From NCBI RefSeq assembly GCF_006717145.1, contig NZ_VFQF01000003.1:1178001-1242000 (forward strand): 64,000 bases of DNA, given 5' to 3'. The notes below the pieces were generated by a model. That model did no database searches. It was not told where the DNA came from and was given only the letters and a program-made list of their open reading frames with translations. The DNA comes from Humibacillus xanthopallidus (GTDB lineage Bacteria > Actinomycetota > Actinomycetes > Actinomycetales > Dermatophilaceae). This document shows, in pieces, positions 16,420-25,910 of the stretch. Position 1 is the stretch's first letter; each line of letters opens with the position of its first letter. Position numbers and translations under genes: made by a program.

Positions 16420-16508
16420 ACGGTGCGGTCGCCCGCGACGTCGCCGACCTAGGATGGGCCGCGCACAGCAGCACACGCCGCCCCGACCAGCGCGGAGGAG
16501 CCACGACC

Positions 16509-17033
16509 ATGGCCGCCCAGAGGTTCGTCGACCTGCTCAACGAGCAGATCGGCCACGAGTACGCCGCCCACCACCAGTACGTCGCCATCGCCGTCCACTA
16601 TGACGACCTGACCATGCCGCAGATGGCCTCGCTCTTCTACCGGCAGGCGCTCGAGGAGCGCGACCACGCCATGATGATGGTGCAGTACCTCCTCGACACC
16701 GACTCCAAGGTCGCCATCCCCGGCGCCCCGGCCCCGATCAACGACTTCGCCGACGTCGTCGAGCCGGTCCGCCTCGCCCTCGAGCAGGAGCGGCGCGTCA
16801 GCGACCAGATCAACGCGCTGACCGCCGTCGCCCGCGAGGAGCACGACTTCGCCTCCGACCAGTTCATGCAGTGGTTCATCAAGGAGCAGGTCGAGGAGAT
16901 CAGCTCGATGAGCGACCTGCTGACCGTCGTCGAGCGCAACCGAGACGACATCGAGAACATCGAGGAGTACGTCCTTCGCGAGTCGCGCGCCGAGGCCACC
17001 GATGCCTCGGCCCCGCCCATCGCGGGCGCCTGA
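16509..17033 (+). CDS. ferritin
   Basis: A 174-residue non-haem ferritin of the actinobacterial BfrB type, which oxidises and stores iron as a 24-mer. The four-helix bundle is visible, with ferroxidase ligands in NEQIGHEYAAHHQY (Glu of helix A), LEERDHAMMM (Glu and His of helix B) and VAREEHDFASDQFMQWFIKEQVEE split across helices C and D. ATG at 16509 has GGAGGAG 10 nt upstream, and a TAGGAT -10 box lies at 16450-16455, giving a leader of about 50 nt. The C-terminal 15 residues are Ala/Pro-rich and not part of the bundle. A terminator hairpin follows at 17063-17101. Confidence 0.92.
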   Translation: MAAQRFVDLLNEQIGHEYAAHHQYVAIAVHYDDLTMPQMASLFYRQALEERDHAMMMVQYLLDTDSKVAIPGAPAPINDFADVVEPVRLALEQERRVSDQINALTAVAREEHDFASDQFMQWFIKEQVEEISSMSDLLTVVERNRDDIENIEEYVLRESRAEATDASAPPIAGA

Positions 17034-17062
17034 CGGCACCACGCCGCACGGGCACGCACGAC

Positions 17063-17101
17063 GAGAGGGCCAGCACCCGGCATACGGGAGCTGGCCCTCT
17101 C
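17063..17101 (+). terminator. hairpin terminator after ferritin gene
   Basis: GAGAGGGCCAGC and GCTGGCCCTCTC form a perfect 12-bp stem around a 15-nt loop that contains the GGCATAC word. It sits between the ferritin stop and the 3' end of the convergent serC gene and may serve both. Confidence 0.75.
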
Positions 17102-17130
17102 GGGCGTTCGGAGGCGGTATGCCGCGTGGC

Positions 17131-18501
<1,371 letters not shown>

Positions 18502-18544
18502 GGGGGTTGGTGCGGTGTCCGTCGTGGCTGCCAGACTCGCCCGT

Positions 18545-19186
18545 ATGCCGTTCGATGCCGACCAGACGCTCCACCCCGACCCGGTCTTCGCCGCCCGCTC
18601 CATGACGCATCACGACACGCACCACGACGGCGTGCGCTTCGAGGGCACGGACTTCTCGGCGGCGCACGCCGAGAGTCACACCTTCCTCGAGTGCACGCTG
18701 CGCGGGGCGAGCCTGGCCGACGTGCACCTCGAGGGCTCGCGCTGGTCGGAGTGTGCGTGGGAGCGCGTGCAGGGTGTCGGCGTCTCGCTCGTCGAGGCCA
18801 GCCTTGCCGACATGGTGCTCGACGGCTGCCGGCTCGCCGCCGTCTCGGCCTGGGGGAGCACGTGGCGCGACGTCACGGTCCGCGGCGGCAAGGTCGACCT
18901 GCTCAACCTCAGGGGAGCCCGGCTCAAGGACGTCGCGTTCGTCGACTGCGTCGTCACCGAGCTCGACCTCGCCGAGGCTCGCGTCGACGGGCTCACCTTC
19001 GAGGGGTGCACGCTCGTCGGGCCGACCTTCGGCCGAGGCACGTATGCTGGCCTCGACCTCTCCGGCGCAACGCTGCGGTCACCGCGTGGCCTGGCCGCGC
19101 TGCGTGGGGCGACGCTGAGCCGGGCCCAGGTCATCGACCTCGCCGACGCCCTCGCCGCCGAGCTCGGCATCCTCATCGCCGACTGA
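18545..19186 (+). CDS. pentapeptide-repeat protein
   Basis: A 213-residue protein made of pentapeptide repeats A(D/N)LXX from about residue 25 to 180 (for example FEGTDFSAAHAE, LRGASLADVHLEG, LRGARLKDVAFVD, LDLAEARVDGLTFEG), forming a right-handed quadrilateral beta-helix. The C-terminal GLAALRGATLSRAQVIDLADALAAELGI is the conserved cap typical of the actinobacterial 'pentapeptide repeat' genes linked to quinolone-resistance-like (Qnr/MfpA) proteins. A DNA-mimic function is possible but not shown. ATG at 18545 is chosen; GTG at 18515 or ATG at 18602 are alternatives. Confidence 0.85.
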   Translation: MPFDADQTLHPDPVFAARSMTHHDTHHDGVRFEGTDFSAAHAESHTFLECTLRGASLADVHLEGSRWSECAWERVQGVGVSLVEASLADMVLDGCRLAAVSAWGSTWRDVTVRGGKVDLLNLRGARLKDVAFVDCVVTELDLAEARVDGLTFEGCTLVGPTFGRGTYAGLDLSGATLRSPRGLAALRGATLSRAQVIDLADALAAELGILIAD

Positions 19187-19222
19187 CGCGGAGACGCGGC
19201 CACCCGAGTGGGTGTGGAGGGC

Positions 19223-19633
19223 TCAGTTGACCTGGTTGGGCTTGCCGCGGCGCAGGGCCGCGGTGGCGGCGTCCTTGGCGCGGTCGGTCGGCTTGACCTT
19301 CTCGTCGGCGCGGATCCGCTTGGTGAGGTCGGCCCGCTCGAGGAGCGTGCTGAGCGGCATGTCGGTGGGCGGATAGACGGTGATCGGCTCGTCGGCGCTG
19401 AAGACGACCCAGTGCGACGCGTCGCCCTTGTAGACCTTGAGGATGCTGCCGTCGGCGAGCGACTTCGCGTGGGCCAGGGCGCCGCGTCGCGCCTTCTCCG
19501 ACGCCATCGCCTTGCCCATGGCCTCCTTGACCGGCTCGCGCACCACCTGGGTGGCGACCCAGACCTGCGGGCCGTACTTCACCCCGAGCTTCACCGCCGT
19601 GACCGCGATCGCGACCTTGCCCTTGCCTGCCAT
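19223..19633 (-). CDS. conserved hypothetical protein
   Basis: A 136-residue basic protein beginning MAGKGKVAIAVTAVKLGVKYGPQVWVATQ; I recognise no named domain. The first 40 residues are Lys/Ala/Val-rich without a clear membrane span; the middle (SILKVYKGDASHWVVFSADEPITVYPPTD) looks like a small beta sheet; the C terminus is Lys/Arg-rich. ATG at 19633 has AGGAG with 7-nt spacing, better than the start at 19699. It is divergent from pdxH across 122 bp. Function unknown. Confidence 0.7.
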   Translation of the reverse strand: MAGKGKVAIAVTAVKLGVKYGPQVWVATQVVREPVKEAMGKAMASEKARRGALAHAKSLADGSILKVYKGDASHWVVFSADEPITVYPPTDMPLSTLLERADLTKRIRADEKVKPTDRAKDAATAALRRGKPNQVN

Positions 19634-19755
19634 CGTCCGACTCCTCACCTCGCGCCGGGCGCCTCGTCGTGAGGCCCCGGCACCTCGCTCGCCGGCCACG
19701 CGCCACTGCCTGACGCCGGCGCGAGCCTGCTCACGACCAACCCTAGTCTGAGCGC

Positions 19756-20466
19756 ATGGACAACTCGCCCTCCGAGGGCAGCACCGGACTGTCTGCCGTG
19801 CGCCGCGTCGACTACGCCGGCGAAGGCCTCGTCGAGTCGGAGGTGGCCGACTCGCCCTACGCCCAGGCCCGAGCCTGGCTCGATGCCGCAGTGGCCGCCT
19901 CGCACGAGCGCGCCGACGTGCCCGAGCCGACGGCCCTCTCGGTGGCCACCGTCGACGCCCACGGCGCGCCCAACGTGCGCACCGTCCTCATGCGCTTCTT
20001 CGACGAGCGCGGGCCCGGCTTCGTGACCAACCTCGAGTCGGCCAAGGGCGTCGAGATCTCGGCCGACCCGCGCATCGCCGCCGCGCTCACGTGGCCCTCG
20101 CTCTATCGCGCGATCCGCTTCCGCGGCACGGCGCAGCTCATCGGGCGCGACGAGGTCGAGTCCTACTTCGACTCACGGCCCTACGGCTCGCGCCTGTCCG
20201 CCTGGGCCTCGGACCAGTCGCGTCCCGCACCCGACCGCGCGGCCCTCGAGGCCAAGTGGGCCGAGGCGCTCGCACGCTTCCCCGAGGACCGCGACGAGGA
20301 GGTGCCCGTGCCCGACTTCTGGGGCGGGTGGCGCATCGAGTGCGACGAGGTGGAGTTCTGGGCCGGCCGGCGCAACCGCCTGCACGACCGCATTGTCTTC
20401 ACCCGCACCGGCTCGGGCAACCTCGCCGAGGCCTCCGCGTGGACGATGTCGCGCCGCCAGCCCTGA
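19756..20466 (+). CDS. pdxH: pyridoxamine 5'-phosphate oxidase
   Basis: A 236-residue FMN flavoenzyme oxidising pyridoxamine/pyridoxine 5'-phosphate to pyridoxal 5'-phosphate. FMN-binding RTVLMRFFDERG, SLYRAIRFRGTA, and the C-terminal PLP-binding motif EFWAGRRNRLHDRIVF are diagnostic. ATG at 19756 is placed 6 nt after a TAGTCT -10 box (19744-19749), so the mRNA is probably leaderless. Usual length for the family is about 215-230, so the extra residues are at the N terminus (DNSPSEGSTGL). A near-palindromic terminator follows at 20513-20542. Confidence 0.94.
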   Translation: MDNSPSEGSTGLSAVRRVDYAGEGLVESEVADSPYAQARAWLDAAVAASHERADVPEPTALSVATVDAHGAPNVRTVLMRFFDERGPGFVTNLESAKGVEISADPRIAAALTWPSLYRAIRFRGTAQLIGRDEVESYFDSRPYGSRLSAWASDQSRPAPDRAALEAKWAEALARFPEDRDEEVPVPDFWGGWRIECDEVEFWAGRRNRLHDRIVFTRTGSGNLAEASAWTMSRRQP

Positions 20467-20512
20467 CACCGGCTCGGCACGCCACTCCCAACCACCCACC
20501 CGGACACAGGAA

Positions 20513-20542
20513 CAGGGCAGCCCGACCGGTCGGACTGCCCTG
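20513..20542. terminator. bidirectional hairpin terminator
   Basis: A 30-bp near-perfect palindrome, CAGGGCAG at one end, CTGCCCTG at the other and CCGACCGGTCGG in the middle, with one mismatch pair. It ends pdxH on the plus strand and the small open frame at 20573-20611 on the minus strand. Confidence 0.8.
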
Positions 20543-20572
20543 CTTCATCCTGGGGTGCTGGTGGGGACGCGA

Positions 20573-20611
20573 CTAGCGCGCGGCCACCTCACACGTTCCG
20601 GAAGAAATCAC
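20573..20611 (-). CDS. possible 12-residue peptide gene with strong SD
   Basis: On the minus strand GTG at 20611 opens a 12-codon frame, VISSGTCEVAAR, ending TAG at 20573. Immediately upstream lies GGGAGGTGATCC, a match of 12 nt to the 3' end of 16S rRNA, which overlaps the stop codon of the 399-residue membrane protein gene. A terminator follows 30 nt after the stop. An alternative GTG at 20623 adds four residues. Such a full-length Shine-Dalgarno is unusual in this window, where many starts have none. It is offered as a candidate only. Confidence 0.35.
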   Translation of the reverse strand: MISSGTCEVAAR

Positions 20612-20619
20612 TTCTCGGA

Positions 20620-21819
20620 TCACCTCCCTTCGGGTTCGGTTCGAGCACCGTACGTCGACTCCGGACCCCCGGGCAAGACCTTTTCCCGTCTGCCGGACCC
20701 CGCCAGCACGACGAGCAGGGCGGCGCCGAACAGCACGGGGTAGGCGCTGATGGCTCCCAGCACGGCGGCGGCCCGAGCGAAGTTCAGGGTGAAGACGACC
20801 GCGAGGCCGGCTCCCGCCGTGAAGGCGCCCGCCCACACGCGCGGCGCGGTCGCCCACGGCAGCCGCTCCTCGACGGCCTGGGTCGCCTCGGGAGCCACGC
20901 GGGGGAAGAAGACGATCCACGCGGCATACCCCAGCGTGCCGAGGAAGGCCGACACGGCGAGCAGGCGCGCGACGAGCGGGGTGCCCGCGGTGCCCGGGAG
21001 GGTCGTGAGGTGGAGGATGGCGCCGCCGTCGCCGACGACGCTGCGCACCTGCCCCGGGCTCATCGACAGCCACCGGTCGAGCGCGCCGCTGAGCAGCAGC
21101 GCCGGCACGCCGAGGTAGCCGATCAGCAGCGCCCCCCGGAAGCGGCGCCGCCCCCGCGCCTCGGGCATGCCGCGCGACCACTCCCAGAGGAAGCCGAGCG
21201 GCGTCAGCGCGAGCAGGTGCCCGAGCACGACGAGGTGGTATGCCGGGAAGCCGAGTGACAGCGCCAGCGCGGCCGCGAGCACGGCCCAGGCCACGACCCG
21301 CCGCGTCGTCCCGGGCCAGCGCCAGACGCCCGCGGCGAGCACGCCGTAGCCCAGGGTGATCGCGACGAGCTCGGCCGGGCGGCCCACGATGCGGGCGAGC
21401 AGACCGCTCAGCGCGACTCCGGTGACGAGCACGACGAGCACCCGCGTGAACGCCGGGTCGAGCAGGGCGGCGAAGCGGCCGAGGAGGTAGCGCGACGAGA
21501 GGGTCGCCGAGAGGACCCCGAAGAAGACGAGGCCGAGCACGATGGTCGCCATCGGCGCCAGGACCGACAGGGCGAGCGAGACCACCGACACGCCGACGGC
21601 CACCCCCATGAGGCCCGGGCGGTGCCCGCGGACGGGCGAGACGGCATACGGCATCGGGGGCCGCGCGGACGGTGAGTCGTCGGGCGACGGGGTACCCATC
21701 TCGGGCACGACGGGACCGGCGGACGTCGGGACCGACGCCACCTCACCCGCCCTCAGGGGGCCCGTCCAGGGGATCCCGGCCACGTCATCATCGTTTCGTC
21801 GGCCGACGGGGGCGGCCAC
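20620..21819 (-). CDS. multi-span membrane protein, unknown function
   Basis: Up to 399 residues with about ten hydrophobic segments between residues 70 and 380, preceded by a Pro/Ser-rich hydrophilic N-terminal 65 residues. Stretches such as AYHLVVLGHLLALTPLGFLWEWSRG and LSGALDRWLSMSPGQVRSVVGDGGAIL resemble the Brp/Blh-type carotene dioxygenase family of actinobacteria (beta-carotene 15,15'-dioxygenase), but I cannot confirm the active-site histidines, so no function is assigned. The start is uncertain: GTG at 21819 is taken, with later GTG/ATG codons (about 21786 and 21698) also possible. It is divergent from the MFS gene with only 31 bp between, which favours a later start. Confidence 0.6.
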   Translation of the reverse strand: MAAPVGRRNDDDVAGIPWTGPLRAGEVASVPTSAGPVVPEMGTPSPDDSPSARPPMPYAVSPVRGHRPGLMGVAVGVSVVSLALSVLAPMATIVLGLVFFGVLSATLSSRYLLGRFAALLDPAFTRVLVVLVTGVALSGLLARIVGRPAELVAITLGYGVLAAGVWRWPGTTRRVVAWAVLAAALALSLGFPAYHLVVLGHLLALTPLGFLWEWSRGMPEARGRRRFRGALLIGYLGVPALLLSGALDRWLSMSPGQVRSVVGDGGAILHLTTLPGTAGTPLVARLLAVSAFLGTLGYAAWIVFFPRVAPEATQAVEERLPWATAPRVWAGAFTAGAGLAVVFTLNFARAAAVLGAISAYPVLFGAALLVVLAGSGRREKVLPGGPESTYGARTEPEGR

Positions 21820-21850
21820 CGGAGATGCCCAATCGTTAGGGTCTCGTGGC

Positions 21851-23068
21851 GTGACCGATACGGACCAGACGCGTGGCGAGGACCCGGGCGGCTGGCTGCG
21901 CGCGGTCGCCGTCTCAGCCTATGGACCCACGCTGCTCGGCTCGACCGGCGCGGGCGCCGTCTCGCCCATCATCGCGGTCTCGGCTCGCGACCTCGGGGCC
22001 TCGGTCGGGGTGGCGGCGCTGCTCGTCGCGGCGGTCGGCGTGGGGCAGCTGGTCGGTGACCTGCCGTCCGGGGCGCTCGCAGCACGTATCGGCGAGCGCC
22101 GGGCGCTGCTCGTCGCCGCCGTCATCGAGGCGGTGGGGATGCTCGTGGCGGCGCTCGCGGGCACGCTGGCGGTGCTCTTCGTCGGCGTCTTTGTCATCGG
22201 CCTGGCCGGGTCGCTCTTCGGTCTCGCCCGGCAGGCCTACCTCACCGAGGCGGTCCCGGTGGCGATGCGCGCCCGTGCGCTCTCGACCCTCGGCGGGGTG
22301 CACCGCATCGGCTACTTCGTCGGGCCCTTCATCGGCGCGCTCGTCGTGGCGCGGTGGGGGATCGAGTCGGCCTACCTCGTCGGCGGCGTCGCGAGCGTCT
22401 GCGCCTTCGTGCTCGTGCTGCTCGCCCCGGACATCACCGCGGCGACGCACCGCGTGGCGACGGGAGCGGCGCCGCTGTCGGTCGCCTCGGTGCTGATGCG
22501 GCACCGCTTCGTCCTGCTGACCCTCGGCACCGGTGCGATGAGCGTCGCGGGGGCCCGAGCGATCCGGGAGGCCCTCGTGCCGCTCTGGGCCGAGTCGGTG
22601 GGCTTCTCACCGGCCCAGACCTCCCTCGTCTTCGGCGTCGCCGGCGCGCTCGACATGGCGCTCTTCTATCCCTCGGGGTGGCTCATGGACCGCTTCGGCC
22701 GGGTCGCCGCCGCCGTGCCGAGCATGGTGGTGCTCGGGGTCGGGATGATGCTGCTGCCCCTCGCCACGACCCTCGTGGCGGTCACCGCGGCGGCCACCGT
22801 GCTGGGACTCGGCAACGGCCTCGGCGCCGGGCTCATCATGACGCTCGGGGCCGACGCGTCACCCGACGAGGGGCGGGCGCAGTTCCTCGGCGGCTGGCGC
22901 CTGTGCGCCGACGTGGGAAGGGCTGCGGGCCCGCTGGCGTTGTCAGCCCTGACCGCCATCATGTCGCTGGGCGCCTCGTCGGTCGTGCTGGGAGCCGGGG
23001 CCCTCGTGGGCGCCGGCTGGCTGCGCGTGTGGGTGCCCCGCCACGACCCCACCGTCCGCCGGACGTGA
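21851..23068 (+). CDS. MFS transporter
   Basis: A 405-residue major facilitator with 12 hydrophobic segments. The first half shows LVGDLPSGALAARIGERRALL (loop 2-3 motif) and LFGLARQAYLTEAVPVAMRARALSTLGG; the second half LFYPSGWLMDRFGRVAAAVPSM. This pattern is of the drug/metabolite exporter type. GTG at 21851 is preceded at 8 nt by TAGGGT (21837-21842) and by no Shine-Dalgarno, so leaderless translation is likely. It is followed after 38 nt by the IdeR gene, in the same direction, and may be regulated with it. Substrate unknown. Confidence 0.9.
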   Translation: MTDTDQTRGEDPGGWLRAVAVSAYGPTLLGSTGAGAVSPIIAVSARDLGASVGVAALLVAAVGVGQLVGDLPSGALAARIGERRALLVAAVIEAVGMLVAALAGTLAVLFVGVFVIGLAGSLFGLARQAYLTEAVPVAMRARALSTLGGVHRIGYFVGPFIGALVVARWGIESAYLVGGVASVCAFVLVLLAPDITAATHRVATGAAPLSVASVLMRHRFVLLTLGTGAMSVAGARAIREALVPLWAESVGFSPAQTSLVFGVAGALDMALFYPSGWLMDRFGRVAAAVPSMVVLGVGMMLLPLATTLVAVTAAATVLGLGNGLGAGLIMTLGADASPDEGRAQFLGGWRLCADVGRAAGPLALSALTAIMSLGASSVVLGAGALVGAGWLRVWVPRHDPTVRRT

Positions 23069-23106
23069 GGGCGGATGACGCTGCGTGATTCTGAGAAGGT
23101 AGGACC

Positions 23107-23802
23107 GTGACGGACCTGATCGACACCACCGAGATGTACCTGCGCACGATCTACGAGCTCGAGGAGGAGGGCATCGTCCCCCTGCGGGCCCGCATCGCCG
23201 AGCGCCTCGGCCACTCCGGTCCGACCGTGTCGCAGACCGTGGCGCGCATGGAGCGCGACGGTCTCGTCGCCGTCTCGGGCGACCGTCACCTCGAGCTGTC
23301 CGGCCAGGGACGGCTGCTCGCCACCCGCGTCATGCGCAAGCACCGCCTCGCCGAGCGGCTGCTCGTCGACGTCATCGGCCTCGAGTGGGAGTACGCCCAC
23401 GACGAGGCGTGCCGCTGGGAGCACGTCATGTCCGAGAAGGTCGAGCGCAAGATCCTCGGCCTCATCGGCGACGGCCTCGAGTCGCCCTACGGCAACCCGA
23501 TCCCGGGCCTGCACGAGCTCGGGGTCGACGGCGGCGGCGACTTCCTCACCGGCCTCACCACCCTCACCGAGTCGGTCGACGAGGTGCCCCGGGTCGTGAC
23601 GATCCGGCGCATCGGCGAGCCCGTGCAGGTCGACCCCGAAGCGCTCTCGCTGCTGACGAGCGCCGGAGTCGTGCCGGGTGCGCGGGTCGAGGTCGTGCGG
23701 CAGGGCGGCCGGGTCGTCGCCGTGCGCGAGGGCGGCGAGCGTGAGACCGGCGTGTCGCTGCCCGCCGACATCGCCCAGCACGTCTTCTGCCAGGGCGCCT
23801 GA
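23107..23802 (+). CDS. DtxR/IdeR-type iron-dependent regulator
   Basis: A 231-residue metal-dependent repressor. The N-terminal HTH spans about residues 1-65 (DLIDTTEMYLRTIYELEEEGIVP, then GHSGPTVSQTVARMERDGLVAV). The metal and dimer domain has RHRLAERLLVDVIGLEWEYAHDEACRWEHVMSE divided by short gaps, which provides the primary-site Met, Cys, Glu and His and the ancillary His/Glu. The C-terminal SH3-like domain covers about 150-225. GTG at 23107. In actinobacteria this protein represses iron uptake with Fe(II) bound. No clear IdeR box was found in this window except the weak resemblance at 14511. Confidence 0.93.
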   Translation: MTDLIDTTEMYLRTIYELEEEGIVPLRARIAERLGHSGPTVSQTVARMERDGLVAVSGDRHLELSGQGRLLATRVMRKHRLAERLLVDVIGLEWEYAHDEACRWEHVMSEKVERKILGLIGDGLESPYGNPIPGLHELGVDGGGDFLTGLTTLTESVDEVPRVVTIRRIGEPVQVDPEALSLLTSAGVVPGARVEVVRQGGRVVAVREGGERETGVSLPADIAQHVFCQGA

Positions 23803-23924
23803 TCGGTCCGGTTTCGTCCTGTTACGTGCTCGGACCGAACCGGGGCAAAAGAGTGCCGAGATTGATGTGGACGCCGACGTGACAACCCCCACCGAGTTGG
23901 GTACGGTTGGCGCACTCGCTCTCC

Positions 23925-24131
23925 CCGTCGAGTGAGTGCCCCGGGTCGGACCGCCTAGTCCTGCCACCGCCTCTGGGCTCGGCACGAACCCGCATGGCAG
24001 GAGCGGGGGAACCACTCTTTCCGAGCGTCGAGAGACGTTCTCGGGGTGAAGCCCTCCGTGGACCGCAAGGTCCGAGCGAAGGCCGGGCTATCTTTCCTCC
24101 AGCCCGAACCCGACAGCTCACCTCGTAGGCG
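23925..24131 (+). ncRNA. c-di-AMP (ydaO-type) riboswitch
   Basis: The leader of the C40 peptidase gene contains the hallmarks of the ydaO/yuaA riboswitch: GGGGGAACCAC near 24005, GGGGTGAAG near 24043, and CCGAACCCGACAGCT...CCTCGTAGGC to the 3' edge, just 16 nt before the GTG start. Several internal helices are visible (for instance GGACCGCAAGGTCC at 24059-24072). In this family c-di-AMP binding turns expression off, and in actinobacteria the controlled genes are cell-wall hydrolases, matching the gene here. Ends are approximate. The 120 bp between the IdeR stop and the riboswitch shows nothing else. Confidence 0.9.
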
Positions 24132-24145
24132 TCGAGAGGTCAAAC

Positions 24146-24958
24146 GTGGCTCAGAACGTTCCCGGGCGCCACCGCGCCCCCGGTCGCTTCAGCGCGATGT
24201 CAGAGCTGAAGACCATTGCGAAGGAATCCGCTCAGCCGGCCGTCAAGGGCGCCGCCATCGTCGCTGCCTCTGGCGGCCTCGTCGCGTCGTTCGCCGGCAC
24301 CGCCAACGCGGCCGAGGGCTCTGGCCCCGCCGTGGCTGCCGACGCCGCCACCACCACGACGGCTCCCGCCGTGGTCGGTCCGCAGGCCGGCTCCGTCCAG
24401 GCCCCCTCGGCCCTGTCCTCGATCGGCTTCGTCGCGAAGCCGGCGTCCAAGACGACCACGGTCAAGCCGCTCGTCATCAAGGACGTCCAGGTCGAGACGC
24501 AGCGCAAGGAGGCCAAGGCCAAGGCTGCCGAGGATCGCGCCGCCGCCCGTCAGGCTGCCGCGAACCGCACGAGCACGTCCGCGTCGCGCAGCACCACCCG
24601 GACCGCCCTGCCGGACCCGGCCCCCAGCGCCTCAGGCATCGTCGGCATCGCGAAGTCGATGTTCGGTGTGCCCTACGTCTACGGCGGCACGACGCCGAGC
24701 GGCTTCGACTGCTCCGGCCTCACGTCCTACGTCTACCGCCAGGCCGGCATCAGCATCCCGCGCACGGCCTCGGCCCAGAAGGCCGCCGCCACCCCCGTCT
24801 CGAGCCCCCGCCCCGGCGACCTCGTCTTCTTCGGCTACCCCGTCTACCACGTGGGCATCTACGTGAGCCCGGGCACGATGATCGACGCGCAGCGCCCCGG
24901 CACGACGATCGGCTACCACTCCATCTGGACGACCCCGTCGGGCTACGGCCGCTTCTGA
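24146..24958 (+). CDS. C40 family (NlpC/P60) peptidoglycan hydrolase
   Basis: A 270-residue secreted cysteine peptidase. Residues 1-52 look like a signal peptide with a long positive N-region and hydrophobic part GAAIVAASGGLVASFAGTANA. A Lys/Ala/Thr-rich linker (about 60-165) follows. The C-terminal NlpC/P60 domain (170-270) has the catalytic Cys C189 in GFDCSGL, the His in VYHVGIYV and a third polar residue nearby, and would cut D-glutamyl-diamino acid bonds of the cell wall. GTG at 24146. Expression is controlled by the c-di-AMP riboswitch directly upstream. A strong 17-bp terminator is 117 bp downstream. Confidence 0.94.
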   Translation: MAQNVPGRHRAPGRFSAMSELKTIAKESAQPAVKGAAIVAASGGLVASFAGTANAAEGSGPAVAADAATTTTAPAVVGPQAGSVQAPSALSSIGFVAKPASKTTTVKPLVIKDVQVETQRKEAKAKAAEDRAAARQAAANRTSTSASRSTTRTALPDPAPSASGIVGIAKSMFGVPYVYGGTTPSGFDCSGLTSYVYRQAGISIPRTASAQKAAATPVSSPRPGDLVFFGYPVYHVGIYVSPGTMIDAQRPGTTIGYHSIWTTPSGYGRF

Positions 24959-25074
24959 GCCGCCGCACCACCGCGTCCCACGGGGCGCACCCACGGACCT
25001 CTCGTCCGCAGCACGGTCGCTGTGATCTGCCACGGTGAACAGCCGCTGAGAAGAACTGCTGACGAAGAACCACT

Positions 25075-25112
25075 GAGAAGAGCCCCCGAGCGCCCGCTCG
25101 GGGGCTCTTCTC
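25075..25112 (+). terminator. strong hairpin terminator
   Basis: A perfect 17-bp stem, GAGAAGAGCCCCCGAGC / GCTCGGGGGCTCTTCTC, with a GCCC loop. It ends the riboswitch-controlled C40 peptidase transcript. Confidence 0.85.
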
Positions 25113-25178
25113 GTCCGCCCTGCACACACAGGTTTCGGGGCGCTCGGGGCCGTCCCCGGAGAGTGGTTGACTGAGGGG

Positions 25179-25859
25179 ATGACGACGAACCAGCCCGCCG
25201 CCGACTCGACGACGCGCATCGACCTCGACCTGTGGGTCGACCTCGTGTGTCCGTGGTCGTGGATCGCCAAGCACCGGGTGGAGCACGCCATCGCCGCCTT
25301 CGAGCGCCCGCACGACGTGACCCTGCACCTGCACGCGTTCCAGCTCGACCCCGGCGTGCCCATCGGTGGCTCAGTCCCGGTGGCCCAGCACCTCGGCGAG
25401 AAGTACGGCGGAGCCCTCGAGGGTGGCCGCCTCATGACGGCGCGGGCGAGCGAGGAGGCGCAGGCCGACGACCTCGTCTTCGACCTCGACGCCGCCGTGC
25501 GGGCCAACACCTTCGACGCGCACCGCCTGTGCGCCCTCGCCCACGAGATGGGTGGCCCCGCCCTGCAGTCGGCTGCGGTCGAGCGCTTCCTGTCGGCGCA
25601 CTTCCGCGAGGGGCTCGCGCTCGATGACCTCGAGGTGCTGCAGCGGCTCTCGGCCGAGTGCGGCATGGACGAGAGGCGCGTCGGCGCCGTGCTCGCCTCC
25701 GACAGCTACGCCGACCGCGTGCGCGACGACGAGGCGCGGGCTCGCGGCATGGGCGTGACGGCGACGCCCTTCATCCTCGCCAACGAGTATGCCGCCCTGA
25801 CCGGCGTGCACCCCACGGCCGACTACCTCGCCCTCCTCCGAGGCGTCGCGGTCGCCTGA
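25179..25859 (+). CDS. DsbA family oxidoreductase (FrnE-like)
   Basis: About 226 residues with the DsbA/thioredoxin fold of the FrnE/2-hydroxychromene-isomerase group. The N-terminal motif is LWVDLVCPWSW: only the first Cys of the usual CPWC is present, the second being Ser. The cis-Pro appears as GVTATPFIL and the helical insertion spans about residues 60-180. Start is uncertain: ATG at 25179 (used here) or TTG at 25167; neither has an ideally spaced ribosome binding site. No signal peptide, so the protein is cytoplasmic. Function as a redox or polyketide-related isomerase is not established. Confidence 0.85.
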   Translation: MTTNQPAADSTTRIDLDLWVDLVCPWSWIAKHRVEHAIAAFERPHDVTLHLHAFQLDPGVPIGGSVPVAQHLGEKYGGALEGGRLMTARASEEAQADDLVFDLDAAVRANTFDAHRLCALAHEMGGPALQSAAVERFLSAHFREGLALDDLEVLQRLSAECGMDERRVGAVLASDSYADRVRDDEARARGMGVTATPFILANEYAALTGVHPTADYLALLRGVAVA

Positions 25860-25910
25860 GTCCCGCTGACGGGCTGGTGCGGAGGGCCGAGCCCCGGCAG
25901 AGCGCGTCGC

